Source: JBBSDV01 sp038240335
Lineage (GTDB): Bacteria; Chloroflexota; Dehalococcoidia; DSTF01; JACRBR01
Assembly: GCA_038240335.1 (NCBI GenBank)
Contig: JBBSDV010000067.1
Span: forward strand, 1 to 15,260
DNA length: 15,260 nucleotides
Direction: 5' to 3'
The stretch's first letter is position 1. Every line of letters starts with the position of its first letter. Below are positions 1-9,381 of this stretch, piece after piece. The notes under the pieces were generated by a model. It was not told where the DNA came from. It saw only the letters and a list, made by a program, of their open reading frames with translations, and did not search any database. Both the position numbers and the translations under genes were made by a program.

Positions 1-1
1 A

Positions 2-73
2 CACTCACGGATCGCCTATCACAGCCCGGTCGAGCACGAACGCCTGTACACCGCACCGACGCATGCGGCATGA
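2..73 (+). CDS. C-terminal end of an upstream gene (partial)
   Basis: From position 2 one frame reads 23 codons, SRIAYHSPVEHERLYTAP near the end, then stops at TGA (71-73). Third codon positions are mostly G or C, as in the neighbouring genes, and the residue mix is protein-like, so this is probably the tail of a gene entering from the left. It is too short to assign a family. The other forward frames are also open here but have an arginine/serine/proline-rich, non-protein-like composition. Confidence 0.4.
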   Translation, partial: HSRIAYHSPVEHERLYTAPTHAA

Positions 74-304
74 TGCGCCAAGAAACCACCTGTCCGGTAA
101 ACCGGGGGAACCTCAGATCTTGTTCGCGACGCGTGAGGACGTCGAGCCCGCCGGAACAGAGCCGCGGCCCCAAGTCACCGGTCGCGCGCACTCCATTCCG
201 TTGCCGGGCGCGGGCTTTCATCCGGCCTCCTGGGAGCTCCGCGATCACGCTCCTCGCGCGAGAGGAATGGACGAGGCGTTCCACCCTCCCTCCTCCAGCC
301 ATCC
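74..304. other. Intergenic stretch upstream of the pyr promoter, nothing recognised
   Basis: No convincing gene in either direction: the open frames here are rich in Arg, Ser, Cys and Pro and do not share the codon pattern of neighbouring genes. Visible structure includes a short hairpin with a TAAA tetraloop (CCGG 94-97 pairing with CCGG 102-105) and a possible CCTCA/TGAGG pairing (111-115 with 134-138). No U-run follows either, so neither looks like a terminator. An unrecognised structured RNA cannot be excluded. Confidence 0.35.
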
Positions 305-333
305 TTGATCACCGCGCCGCGCCGATCTATAGT
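305..333 (+). promoter_or_regulatory. Sigma-70-type promoter of the pyr operon
   Basis: TTGATC at 305-310 and TATAGT at 328-333 are separated by exactly 17 nt. This predicts transcription starting near 340, about 10 nt before the PyrR-binding hairpin, which is the expected geometry for an attenuator leader. It is the best promoter match in the first 500 nt. A GATCAC word overlaps the -35 element (307-312). Confidence 0.7.
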
Positions 334-350
334 CCGGTAGCCGACGATCA

Positions 351-382
351 CCTTTAATCCGGTCCTGCGAGGCCGGGAAGGA
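351..382 (+). promoter_or_regulatory. PyrR-binding RNA element in the pyr leader
   Basis: The RNA can fold with an outer stem CCTT (351-354)/AAGG (378-381), an internal bulge beginning TAAT, an inner stem CCGG (359-362)/CCGG (373-376) and a loop TCCTGCGAGG (363-372). The loop with its UCC...GAGG core and the purine-rich 3' flank match the known PyrR anti-antiterminator consensus of Gram-positive bacteria. PyrR with bound UMP or UTP is known to stabilise this hairpin and lower expression of the genes behind it. Its position just after the predicted transcription start and 84 nt before pyrR fits that role. Confidence 0.85.
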
Positions 383-430
383 ACGGACATGAACTGCCAC
401 GGGCAGCGCACACCCACATACGACGACGCG

Positions 431-464
431 ACCTCCATCCGTGATCACGGATCGGAGGTTTTTT
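431..464 (+). terminator. Attenuator terminator overlapping the pyrR Shine-Dalgarno
   Basis: ACCTCC (431-436) pairs with GGAGGT (454-459). Inside it, the perfect palindrome 437-452 (ATCCGT-GATC-ACGGAT) extends the stem by 6 bp, leaving one bulged C at 453. Six Ts run from 459 to 464. This is a strong intrinsic terminator within the leader, before pyrR. The GGAGG at 454-458 is also the ribosome-binding site for the ATG at 466, 7 nt away, so the folded stem would both stop RNA polymerase and hide the ribosome site. I did not find a convincing long antiterminator helix; the best upstream pairing is only 5 bp (ACGGA 383-387 with TCCGT 438-442). Confidence 0.8.
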
Positions 465-465
465 G

Positions 466-1017
466 ATGCGCGACTCCGCCGTCATGTCCGATGCCGATAT
501 CAGGCGCGCCGTTACCCGCATCGCCCACGAGATCGTCGAGCATAACCGCGGCACCGAGAACCTCGTGTTCGTCGGCATGCTGACACGCGGTGTCCCGCTC
601 GCCCATCGCATCGCCCGCGCCATCCGCGAGTTCGAGGGCGAGGACGTGCCCGTCGGCACGCTCGATGTCGGCCTCTACCGAGACGACCTCACGAAGCGCG
701 GCGCCGTCGTGGAGATCCAGCCCAGCGCACTTCCGGAGATCGCCGGCAAGCGCGTCGTCCTCATCGACGACGTCCTTTACACCGGCCGGACGGTCCGTGC
801 CGCGCTCGACGCCCTGATCGACTACGGCCGTCCCGATCGCATCCAGCTGGCCGTGCTGATTGATCGCGGCCACCGCGAGCTGCCGATACGCGCAGACTTC
901 GTCGGCAAGAACATTCCGACGCAGCGCGGCGACGACGTGCAGGTGCGCCTGCGCGAAGCAGACGACGCTGAGTACGTGCGCGTCGCGACGCCGGAGGAAG
1001 CGGAGGTCGCCCGATGA
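466..1017 (+). CDS. pyrR: PyrR: pyr operon RNA-binding regulator / uracil phosphoribosyltransferase
   Basis: A 183-residue protein of the PyrR family, which binds pyr mRNA leaders when UMP/UTP is high and can also convert uracil plus PRPP to UMP. The diagnostic PRPP-binding motif VVLIDDVLYTGRT lies at residues 97-109. Upstream, GMLTRGVPLAHRIA (residues 37-50) and LDVGLYRDDL (66-75) are typical of PyrR, and the length is normal. ATG 466 is preferred over the in-frame TTG at 463 because GGAGG (454-458) sits 7 nt before it. It is first in the operon and directly follows its own RNA target, so it is probably autoregulated. Its stop overlaps the pyrB start (ATGA, 1014-1017). Confidence 0.95.
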   Translation: MRDSAVMSDADIRRAVTRIAHEIVEHNRGTENLVFVGMLTRGVPLAHRIARAIREFEGEDVPVGTLDVGLYRDDLTKRGAVVEIQPSALPEIAGKRVVLIDDVLYTGRTVRAALDALIDYGRPDRIQLAVLIDRGHRELPIRADFVGKNIPTQRGDDVQVRLREADDAEYVRVATPEEAEVAR

Positions 1018-2060
1018 CCACCGAAACGCGCGCAGAACCGTCGCCGATCGAGACGGCACCGGCCGACGAGAGCGGCTGGAGGCGGCGCCATTTGCTCGAT
1101 CTCGACGACTTTACCGCCGACGAGCTCGAGCTCGTGATGCGGACGACCGATGCCATGAAGGAGATCCGCTCGCGCGAAGTGCCGCGCGTGCCCGCGCTGC
1201 GCGGCACGACCATCGTCACGCTCTTCTACGAGAACAGCACCCGCACCCGCACGTCATTCGAGCTTGCCGGCAAGGTGCTTGGCGCAGACGTCATCAACGT
1301 CTCGGCATCCGGCAGCAGCGTGACCAAGGGCGAGTCGCTCGTCGACACGGTGAAGACGCTGCAAGCCGTCGGCGCGGATGTCCTCATCATGCGGCACCAT
1401 CGCTCTGGCGCGCCATATCTCGCCGCGCGCGAGGCAGCCTGCAGCGTCGTCAATGCCGGCGATGGCCTGCACGCCCACCCGACGCAGGCGCTCCTCGATC
1501 TCTACACGATGCGCACCTCGCTGGGCGACGTCCGCGGGAAGCGCGTCGTCATCGTCGGCGACATCCTCCACAGCCGCGTCGCGCGTTCGAACATGTGGTC
1601 GTTGACGACGCTCGGCGCGCAAGTCGTCGTCTGCGCGCCCCGCACGCTGCTGCCCGCTCGCCTCGGCGATGCGATGGAAGGCCTGCTGCCCCCGGTGCGC
1701 GTCGAGACCAACCTTGATCGCGCGATCGAAGGCGCGGACGTCGTGATGGCGCTTCGCTTGCAACTTGAACGCATGCACGGTGGCGGCTTCGTCCCCGGCG
1801 CGCGCGAGTATTCGAGCCTGTATCAGGTGAACGCCAATCGCCTGGCGCGCGCAAACAAGAACGCGCTCGTCATGCACCCCGGGCCGATGAACGAGGGTGT
1901 CGAGATCAGCCACGAGGTCGCGCACGGCCTCCAGTCACGCGTTGAGGAGCAGGTCGCCAACGGCGTCGCCGTACGCATGGCCGTGCTCTGGCTCCTTACA
2001 CAAACCACATCCGCAGAGCGCGCAAGCGCGCGCGCGACGTCGGCGCGAGGCGTCGCATGA
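1014..2060 (+). CDS. pyrB: Aspartate carbamoyltransferase catalytic subunit
   Basis: Transfers the carbamoyl group from carbamoyl phosphate to L-aspartate, giving N-carbamoyl-aspartate in the cytoplasm. The carbamoyl-phosphate loop STRTRTS is at residues 75-81, the SSVTKGES loop at 101-108, HPTQ at 155-158 and HPGPMNEG at 288-295, all in family order. At 348 residues it is longer than the usual 305-310: roughly 25 extra N-terminal residues precede the first conserved helix, and a Ser/Ala/Arg tail of about 18 residues follows the last helix. GGAGG lies 7 nt before ATG 1014, which supports the longer N-terminus. No pyrI-like regulatory subunit gene is nearby. It overlaps pyrR and the next gene by 4 nt each. 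Confidence 0.95.
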   Translation: MTTETRAEPSPIETAPADESGWRRRHLLDLDDFTADELELVMRTTDAMKEIRSREVPRVPALRGTTIVTLFYENSTRTRTSFELAGKVLGADVINVSASGSSVTKGESLVDTVKTLQAVGADVLIMRHHRSGAPYLAAREAACSVVNAGDGLHAHPTQALLDLYTMRTSLGDVRGKRVVIVGDILHSRVARSNMWSLTTLGAQVVVCAPRTLLPARLGDAMEGLLPPVRVETNLDRAIEGADVVMALRLQLERMHGGGFVPGAREYSSLYQVNANRLARANKNALVMHPGPMNEGVEISHEVAHGLQSRVEEQVANGVAVRMAVLWLLTQTTSAERASARATSARGVA

Positions 2061-2260
2061 GACACATCGAGTACACGCTCGCCTCGATGCTGGCTTTCGT
2101 AGCATTCGTCTCGGGTGTCTTTTTTGCTGCGGCCGTCATCGGTGGTGTCTGGGTCACGCACTCCCGCGACCCGCTGCTCGGCGCCGGGCTGTGGGTCGTG
2201 TTGCCGTCTGCCGTCGCGAGCGGACTCTGGCGGCTGGCAAGCAGGGGGAGCCGGGCATGA
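2057..2260 (+). CDS. Small two-helix membrane protein inside the pyr operon
   Basis: A 67-residue protein I do not recognise. It has two hydrophobic stretches, about residues 8-33 (rich in Ala, Val, Phe and Gly) and 41-58. They are joined by a short polar linker (THSRDP), and the basic tail SRGSRA follows, which suggests a helical hairpin with both ends on one side of the membrane. The frame is clearly used: ATG overlaps the pyrB stop (ATGA 2057-2060), its own stop overlaps the pyrC start (ATGA 2257-2260), and GAGG stands 6 nt before its ATG. Translation is therefore probably coupled to both enzymes. It could tether enzymes to the membrane or be unrelated to pyrimidines; neither can be shown from sequence alone. 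Confidence 0.75.
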   Translation: MRHIEYTLASMLAFVAFVSGVFFAAAVIGGVWVTHSRDPLLGAGLWVVLPSAVASGLWRLASRGSRA

Positions 2261-3594
2261 GCGAGCGCATCATCATCCGCGGCGGCCGCGTCATCGATCC
2301 GGCGAGCCGCCTCGACGCCCTGCGCGACATCGCAATGGAAGGCGGCGTCATCGCTGCAATCGACGCGAAGATCGATGCGGCGAGCGGCGGTCGCGAGATC
2401 GATGCCAGCGGCCTCGTCGTCGCGCCAGGCTTCGTGGACCTGCACACGCATCTCCGCGAGCCCGGGCTCGAATACAAGGAAGACATCGAGTCCTGCACGC
2501 GTGCGGCGGCACGCGGCGGCTTCACGACCGTTTGCGCGATGCCGAACACAGAGCCCGCGATGGATAACCGCTCGATCATCGAGCACGTACAGCGCGAGGC
2601 ATCGCGGCGTGCGCACGTCCGCGTCCTGCCGATCGGCGCCGTCAGCCGCGGCCGGCTCGGTGTCGAGCTGGCCGAGCTCGGCGATCTCGCGGCGGCCGGC
2701 TGCGTCGCCTTTAGCGACGACGGCGCGCCCGTGCACGACGCAGCCTTGATGCGTCACGCGCTCGAATACGCGGCAACGTTCGGGCTGCCGATCATCGATC
2801 ACTGCGAAGATCTCTCGCTCGCAAAAAGTGCCGTCATGCACGAGGGGCGCGTTGCGACACGCACTGGTCTCCGCGGCGCACCCGCGGCCGCCGAGGAGGT
2901 GCCGGTCGCGCGCGATATCGCACTCGCCGAGGCGACCGGCGCCCACGTCCACATCGCCCACGTCAGCACTCGCGGCGCGGTCGAGGCGGTCCGGCAAGCG
3001 AAGGCCCGCGGCGTCCGCGTCACGGCCGAGGTGACGCCGCACCACCTGACGCTCACGGACGAAGTGGTCGCCTTTGGCGCGGGCGGCGGCTGGGAGTTGG
3101 TTTACGACACGAACGCCAAGGTGAACCCGCCGTTGCGCTCGCAAGACGACGTCGATGCCTGCATCGCCGGCCTCGCCGACGGCACGATCGACTGCATTGC
3201 GACGGACCACGCGCCCCACGCCAAAACCGAGAAGCTCTGTGAGTTCGACGAGGCCGACTTCGGCATCAGCGGCCTCGAGACGGCGTTCGGGCTCTGTATG
3301 CGCCTCGTTCACGATGACCGCATCGCATTGCCTGTGCTGCTCGAGCGCCTGACCGCCGGCGCCGTCCGCGCGCTCTCCCTTGACAAACACGTGCCGGGCA
3401 TCGGCACGCTCGCTGTCGGCGCTCCGGCCGACATCGTCGTACTCGATCCCGACTCGGAATGGGTTGTCGAACCGGAGCGGTTCGTTTCCAAGGGCAAGAA
3501 CACACCGCTGGCGGGCGTGGCGCTTCGCGGCGCAGTCGTCGCTACCGTCGCCGCCTGCCGCATCGTGCACGAGAGCGAGGTCGCCGTTGGCTAA
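2257..3594 (+). CDS. pyrC: Dihydroorotase (class I, zinc amidohydrolase)
   Basis: Cyclises N-carbamoyl-aspartate to dihydroorotate. The 445-residue length fits class I enzymes (about 420-450). Metal-site motifs are complete: DLHTHLREPG with H63 and H65, FSDDG with D154/D155, DHCED with H182, HIAHVS with H235, and ATDHAPH with D317. Substrate-binding residues AMPNTEP (94-100) and the typical GISGLET (336-342) are also present. The start at ATG 2257 has a GGGGGAG site upstream and a 4-nt overlap with the small membrane gene. An in-frame opening extends back to 1897, but it runs through pyrB and is not used. Because the catalytic site is intact, this is an active enzyme and not an inactive PyrC-like partner of PyrB. 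Confidence 0.95.
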   Translation: MSERIIIRGGRVIDPASRLDALRDIAMEGGVIAAIDAKIDAASGGREIDASGLVVAPGFVDLHTHLREPGLEYKEDIESCTRAAARGGFTTVCAMPNTEPAMDNRSIIEHVQREASRRAHVRVLPIGAVSRGRLGVELAELGDLAAAGCVAFSDDGAPVHDAALMRHALEYAATFGLPIIDHCEDLSLAKSAVMHEGRVATRTGLRGAPAAAEEVPVARDIALAEATGAHVHIAHVSTRGAVEAVRQAKARGVRVTAEVTPHHLTLTDEVVAFGAGGGWELVYDTNAKVNPPLRSQDDVDACIAGLADGTIDCIATDHAPHAKTEKLCEFDEADFGISGLETAFGLCMRLVHDDRIALPVLLERLTAGAVRALSLDKHVPGIGTLAVGAPADIVVLDPDSEWVVEPERFVSKGKNTPLAGVALRGAVVATVAACRIVHESEVAVG

Positions 3595-4684
3595 GGCGCT
3601 GCTCGTCCTCGAGGATGGAACCGTATTTTCTGGCGATGCGATCGGCGCGGCCGCGCGCTCACACGGCGAAGTCGTATTTTGCACGGCGATGACCGGCTAC
3701 CAGGAGGCGCTCACGGATCCGTCGTTCGCCGAGCAGGTGCTCGTGATGACGTACCCCCTCCAGGGCAACTACGGCATCAACGAGTTCGACGTCGAGTCGC
3801 GGCGGATCCAGGTGCGCGCGTTCGTCGTGCGGGAAGATTGCGCTACGCCAAGCCATTGGCGCTCGAAGCGCACGCTGCACCAGTACCTTCTCGAGAACGA
3901 CATCCCGGGCATCGCCGGCGTAGACACCCGTGCGTTGACACGAAAGCTGCGCAGCGGCGGCGTCATGATGGGCACTGTCACGCACGACGAATCACCGGAG
4001 CAGGCGCTCGCTCGCCTGCAGGAATCACCCCGATACGGCGCAACCGATCTCGTACCATGGGTGAGCACGCGTAAGCCGTACGACTACCCCGGCGGCGAGT
4101 CGGGAGAGCGCGGGCCGCGCATCGTCGTCCTCGACCTCGGCGTAAAGTACAACATCCTCCGCGTGCTGCACCGCCTCGGCTGCCAGCCCACCGTCGTTCC
4201 GTGCGCGACTTCTGCCGCGGACATCCTCGCGCTGCGGCCCGACGGGGTGCTCCTCTCTCCCGGTCCCGGCGATCCGGCACAGCTGGGCTACGTCGTCGAG
4301 ACGACGCGCGGCCTGATCGGCAAGACGCCGCTGATGGGCATCTGCCTCGGCCACCAGGTGCTCGGCTCGATCTTCGGCGCCGACTCGTACAAGCTCAAAT
4401 TCGGGCACCGGGGCGCCAACCACCCCGTGCGCGACGAGGTGACGGGCCGCGTCTACGTCACCGCGCAGAATCATGGCTATGCGATCGATGATGCCGGCCT
4501 TTCCGCCGACATCACCGTCAGTCATCGCAACGTCAACGACGGCACCGTCGAGGGCTTGCGGCACCTGCGCGAGCCGCTGATGTCGATCCAGTATCACTCT
4601 GAGGCATCGCCCGGACCCCTCGACAACATGTACTTGTTCGAGCAATTTATTGATCTCGTGCAGGCGGTGCAGACGGCGCGCTGA
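3587..4684 (+). CDS. carA: Carbamoyl-phosphate synthase small (glutaminase) subunit
   Basis: Hydrolyses glutamine and passes ammonia to CarB. The N-terminal CarA domain is recognisable from ALLVLEDGTVFSG (residues 4-16) and TAMTGYQEALTDPSF (33-47). The class I glutamine amidotransferase domain carries the nucleophile C253 in MGICLGHQ and the His/Glu pair in QYHSEASPGPLDNM (H337, E339). Length is 365 residues, normal for the family. The start is taken as TTG 3587, because homology begins right there, GAGG lies about 6 nt before it, and no in-frame ATG is available. It overlaps the end of pyrC by 8 nt. Unusually, carB does not follow directly; two other genes intervene. Confidence 0.93.
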   Translation: MAKALLVLEDGTVFSGDAIGAAARSHGEVVFCTAMTGYQEALTDPSFAEQVLVMTYPLQGNYGINEFDVESRRIQVRAFVVREDCATPSHWRSKRTLHQYLLENDIPGIAGVDTRALTRKLRSGGVMMGTVTHDESPEQALARLQESPRYGATDLVPWVSTRKPYDYPGGESGERGPRIVVLDLGVKYNILRVLHRLGCQPTVVPCATSAADILALRPDGVLLSPGPGDPAQLGYVVETTRGLIGKTPLMGICLGHQVLGSIFGADSYKLKFGHRGANHPVRDEVTGRVYVTAQNHGYAIDDAGLSADITVSHRNVNDGTVEGLRHLREPLMSIQYHSEASPGPLDNMYLFEQFIDLVQAVQTAR

Positions 4685-4694
4685 GCACTACAAT

Positions 4695-4715
4695 ACGGAG
4701 AACAACACGCTCCGT
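4695..4715 (+). other. Hairpin between carA and the acetyltransferase gene
   Basis: ACGGAG (4695-4700) and CTCCGT (4710-4715) form a perfect 6-bp stem with a 9-nt loop. No T-run follows, so it is a weak terminator candidate at best. It could be an RNA-processing or stability element. A TACAAT hexamer just before it (4689-4694) resembles a -10 box, but the expected -35 position (4666-4671) reads GGTGCA, so I do not call a promoter. Confidence 0.3.
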
Positions 4716-4755
4716 CCGAGGCAGGCGCGGAGCTGAGCCGACAAGGAGGTCCGTC

Positions 4756-5229
4756 ATGACGAACGCACACGTGCAGGGCGAGCCAACGTACCGGCAAGCG
4801 AACATGAACGATGCCGTCGCTCTTGCATCCGTCATCGCGGCGGTCGTCAAGGAACCGAATCCTGTCGCCTTCGAGCACGCGCTCTCCGCCGACGAGGTGC
4901 GCACGTGGCTCAGTCGCATGGGCGGCGAGGGCGGCGCATTTCTCGCGACGATCGACGGCAACGTCGTCGGCTTCGCCGCGCTCGATTTCGACACCTTCGA
5001 GCCCGAGACCGTCGTACTCGGCGTCTGGATGCTTACCGAGGTCCGTCGGCGCGGCATCGGTACGTCGCTCGCCGAGTACGCGCTTGGATTCGCGCGCGAC
5101 AAGGGCTACAAGCGCATCCGCGGCCGTCTGCCGCAGAACAACGAAGTGGCGCTCACCTTCCTCAGCAGCATCGGTGCGCTGGTGCCGATTTACAATCCGG
5201 AAGCTCGTTTCGAGCTGCCGCTGGTCTGA
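4756..5229 (+). CDS. GNAT-family N-acetyltransferase
   Basis: A 157-residue acetyl-CoA-dependent acyltransferase of the GNAT superfamily; the substrate is unknown. Motif A is visible as LGVWMLTEVRRRGIGTSL (residues 88-105), with the acetyl-CoA pyrophosphate loop R97-R-R-G100-I-G102. The following helix AEYALGFARDKGYKRIR and the motif B region QNNEVALTFLSSIGA (127-141) complete the fold. The start has a near-perfect Shine-Dalgarno, AAGGAGG, 7 nt before ATG 4756. Nothing in it resembles the regulatory regions of carbamoyl-phosphate synthase, so a link to CarA/CarB rests only on its position between them. Confidence 0.85.
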   Translation: MTNAHVQGEPTYRQANMNDAVALASVIAAVVKEPNPVAFEHALSADEVRTWLSRMGGEGGAFLATIDGNVVGFAALDFDTFEPETVVLGVWMLTEVRRRGIGTSLAEYALGFARDKGYKRIRGRLPQNNEVALTFLSSIGALVPIYNPEARFELPLV

Positions 5230-5251
5230 GTAGCGAGCGCTCGTATGGCTT

Positions 5252-5288
5252 AGGTCATCGGACCTGCCCGCTTCGTCTGTGGTGCGGG
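5252..5288 (+). other. Short hairpins between the acetyltransferase and membrane-protein genes
   Basis: The 107-nt gap contains AGGTC-atcg-GACCT (5252-5265), a 5-bp stem with a tetraloop, then CCCGC (5267-5271) able to pair with GCGGG (5284-5288). A palindrome CGAGCGCTCG lies just upstream (5234-5243). None is followed by a T-run, so they are not convincing intrinsic terminators. No good promoter is visible before the next gene. Confidence 0.25.
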
Positions 5289-5336
5289 TGCGCGCGAAGT
5301 GCGTTGGATGTCGCGCTATCACACACAAAGGGGAGC

Positions 5337-5831
5337 ATGAACGGAGAACTTCGGCTGGACGCGGTGATGAAGCGCATCGACGTCTACAGCCGCCTCGCAT
5401 ACGGCGGCCAGTGCGTCGCCGCGATGGCGCTCAGCGCCGCGCCCGCGCTTCTGATTGCCGCGAGCGTCGCTCCCTGGTTGATCTGGGACGAGGACCATGG
5501 CAAGGCGCTCTCGGTCTGCCTAGCCGGAATTGCCGCCGCGATCGTCGTGGGCGTCCTCGGCGGTCTCTTCGGCGCGTTCTGCTGGCGCTGGTCCGGCGAC
5601 TGGATCACCGAGTGGCCCGGATACGCGCTGGCGTTTCTGTTCGCCGCGATGGCCAACGTCGTCGTTGCCTACATGCTGACATCGACCGCCCTGCCCGTAC
5701 CGATTACGTTCGCGTTCGCGATGGCGGCCGTGTTCGGCGCGGGCTTCCTTGTCGCCGGGCACCTCGGTGGCACGCGCGTGCTTCCCGGTCAGCGAGAGGG
5801 CCGTCCCCGGTCGCGCACGAGGCGGCGATGA
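5337..5831 (+). CDS. Four-helix integral membrane protein of unknown function
   Basis: A 164-residue protein that I cannot assign to a family. Four hydrophobic segments are apparent at about residues 26-49, 57-82, 94-114 and 121-144, separated by short loops containing acidic and Trp residues (DEDHGK, RWSGDWITEW). The tail from about residue 147 is strongly basic and likely cytoplasmic, which would place both termini inside. ATG 5337 follows AAAGGGGAG closely; an in-frame ATG at 5367 is an alternative that would give a 154-residue product. Third-position GC matches that of the neighbours, so it is a genuine gene. It sits between the carbamoyl-phosphate synthase subunit genes, as does the acetyltransferase. 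Confidence 0.75.
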   Translation: MNGELRLDAVMKRIDVYSRLAYGGQCVAAMALSAAPALLIAASVAPWLIWDEDHGKALSVCLAGIAAAIVVGVLGGLFGAFCWRWSGDWITEWPGYALAFLFAAMANVVVAYMLTSTALPVPITFAFAMAAVFGAGFLVAGHLGGTRVLPGQREGRPRSRTRRR

Positions 5832-5985
5832 CGCTTGGGTATCGCCCGTCGCACACTGCTCGTTGCAATTCAACTGCATCGGCTAGTTGTTGCCCGACAC
5901 CAGCACGATCGCCCGCCGCAGAGCCGGCTGCAAACCGAAGTACCAAACTGATGCCTGACCACCGAGGACTGACGGCCAACAACAC

Positions 5986-5989
<4 letters not shown>
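5828..5989 (+). CDS. Possible 53-codon ORF leading into carB
   Basis: Starts at ATG 5828, overlapping the stop of the membrane-protein gene (ATGA), and ends at TGA 5987-5989, overlapping the GTG of carB (GTGA). GAGG (5819-5822) lies 5 nt before its ATG. The predicted peptide is Ser/Thr/Ala/Pro-rich with three Cys and resembles no family, so it may be noncoding. If translated, its role may be to deliver ribosomes to carB, which has no good ribosome site of its own. Confidence 0.25.
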
Positions 5990-9291
<3,302 letters not shown>

Positions 9292-9381
9292 GCGAGTGAC
9301 GCACTGCGGCTCGCGGGCACCGGCTCAGAGTGACAACCAATCGCCGCGCATTGCGATCTCGCGCCCCACGAGCGCGCGGCG

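Noticed and set aside
1..219. Open minus-strand frame from an ATG at 219 to the left edge (starts MKARARQ)
   Set aside because: It stays open for about 73 codons, but the product is rich in Arg, Cys and Trp, lacks the local codon pattern and has no family features; most likely chance openness in GC-rich DNA.
271..287. T-box-like sequence on the minus strand (AGGGTGGAACGCC)
   Set aside because: The core AGGGTGGAAC fits the T-box consensus, but the stem I/specifier region would have to lie at about 300-480, which is occupied by the pyr promoter and leader on the other strand, and no T-box-regulated gene follows.
1996..3684. 562-codon minus-strand open frame across pyrC
   Set aside because: It is the reverse-strand shadow of pyrC in GC-rich DNA, with an Arg/Asp/Ala-biased composition and no recognisable motif.
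5279..5827. Arg-rich forward frame over the four-helix membrane gene
   Set aside because: The overlapping frame encodes a clear membrane protein; this one is its out-of-frame shadow. Only the portion after 5828 is kept, as a low-confidence ORF.
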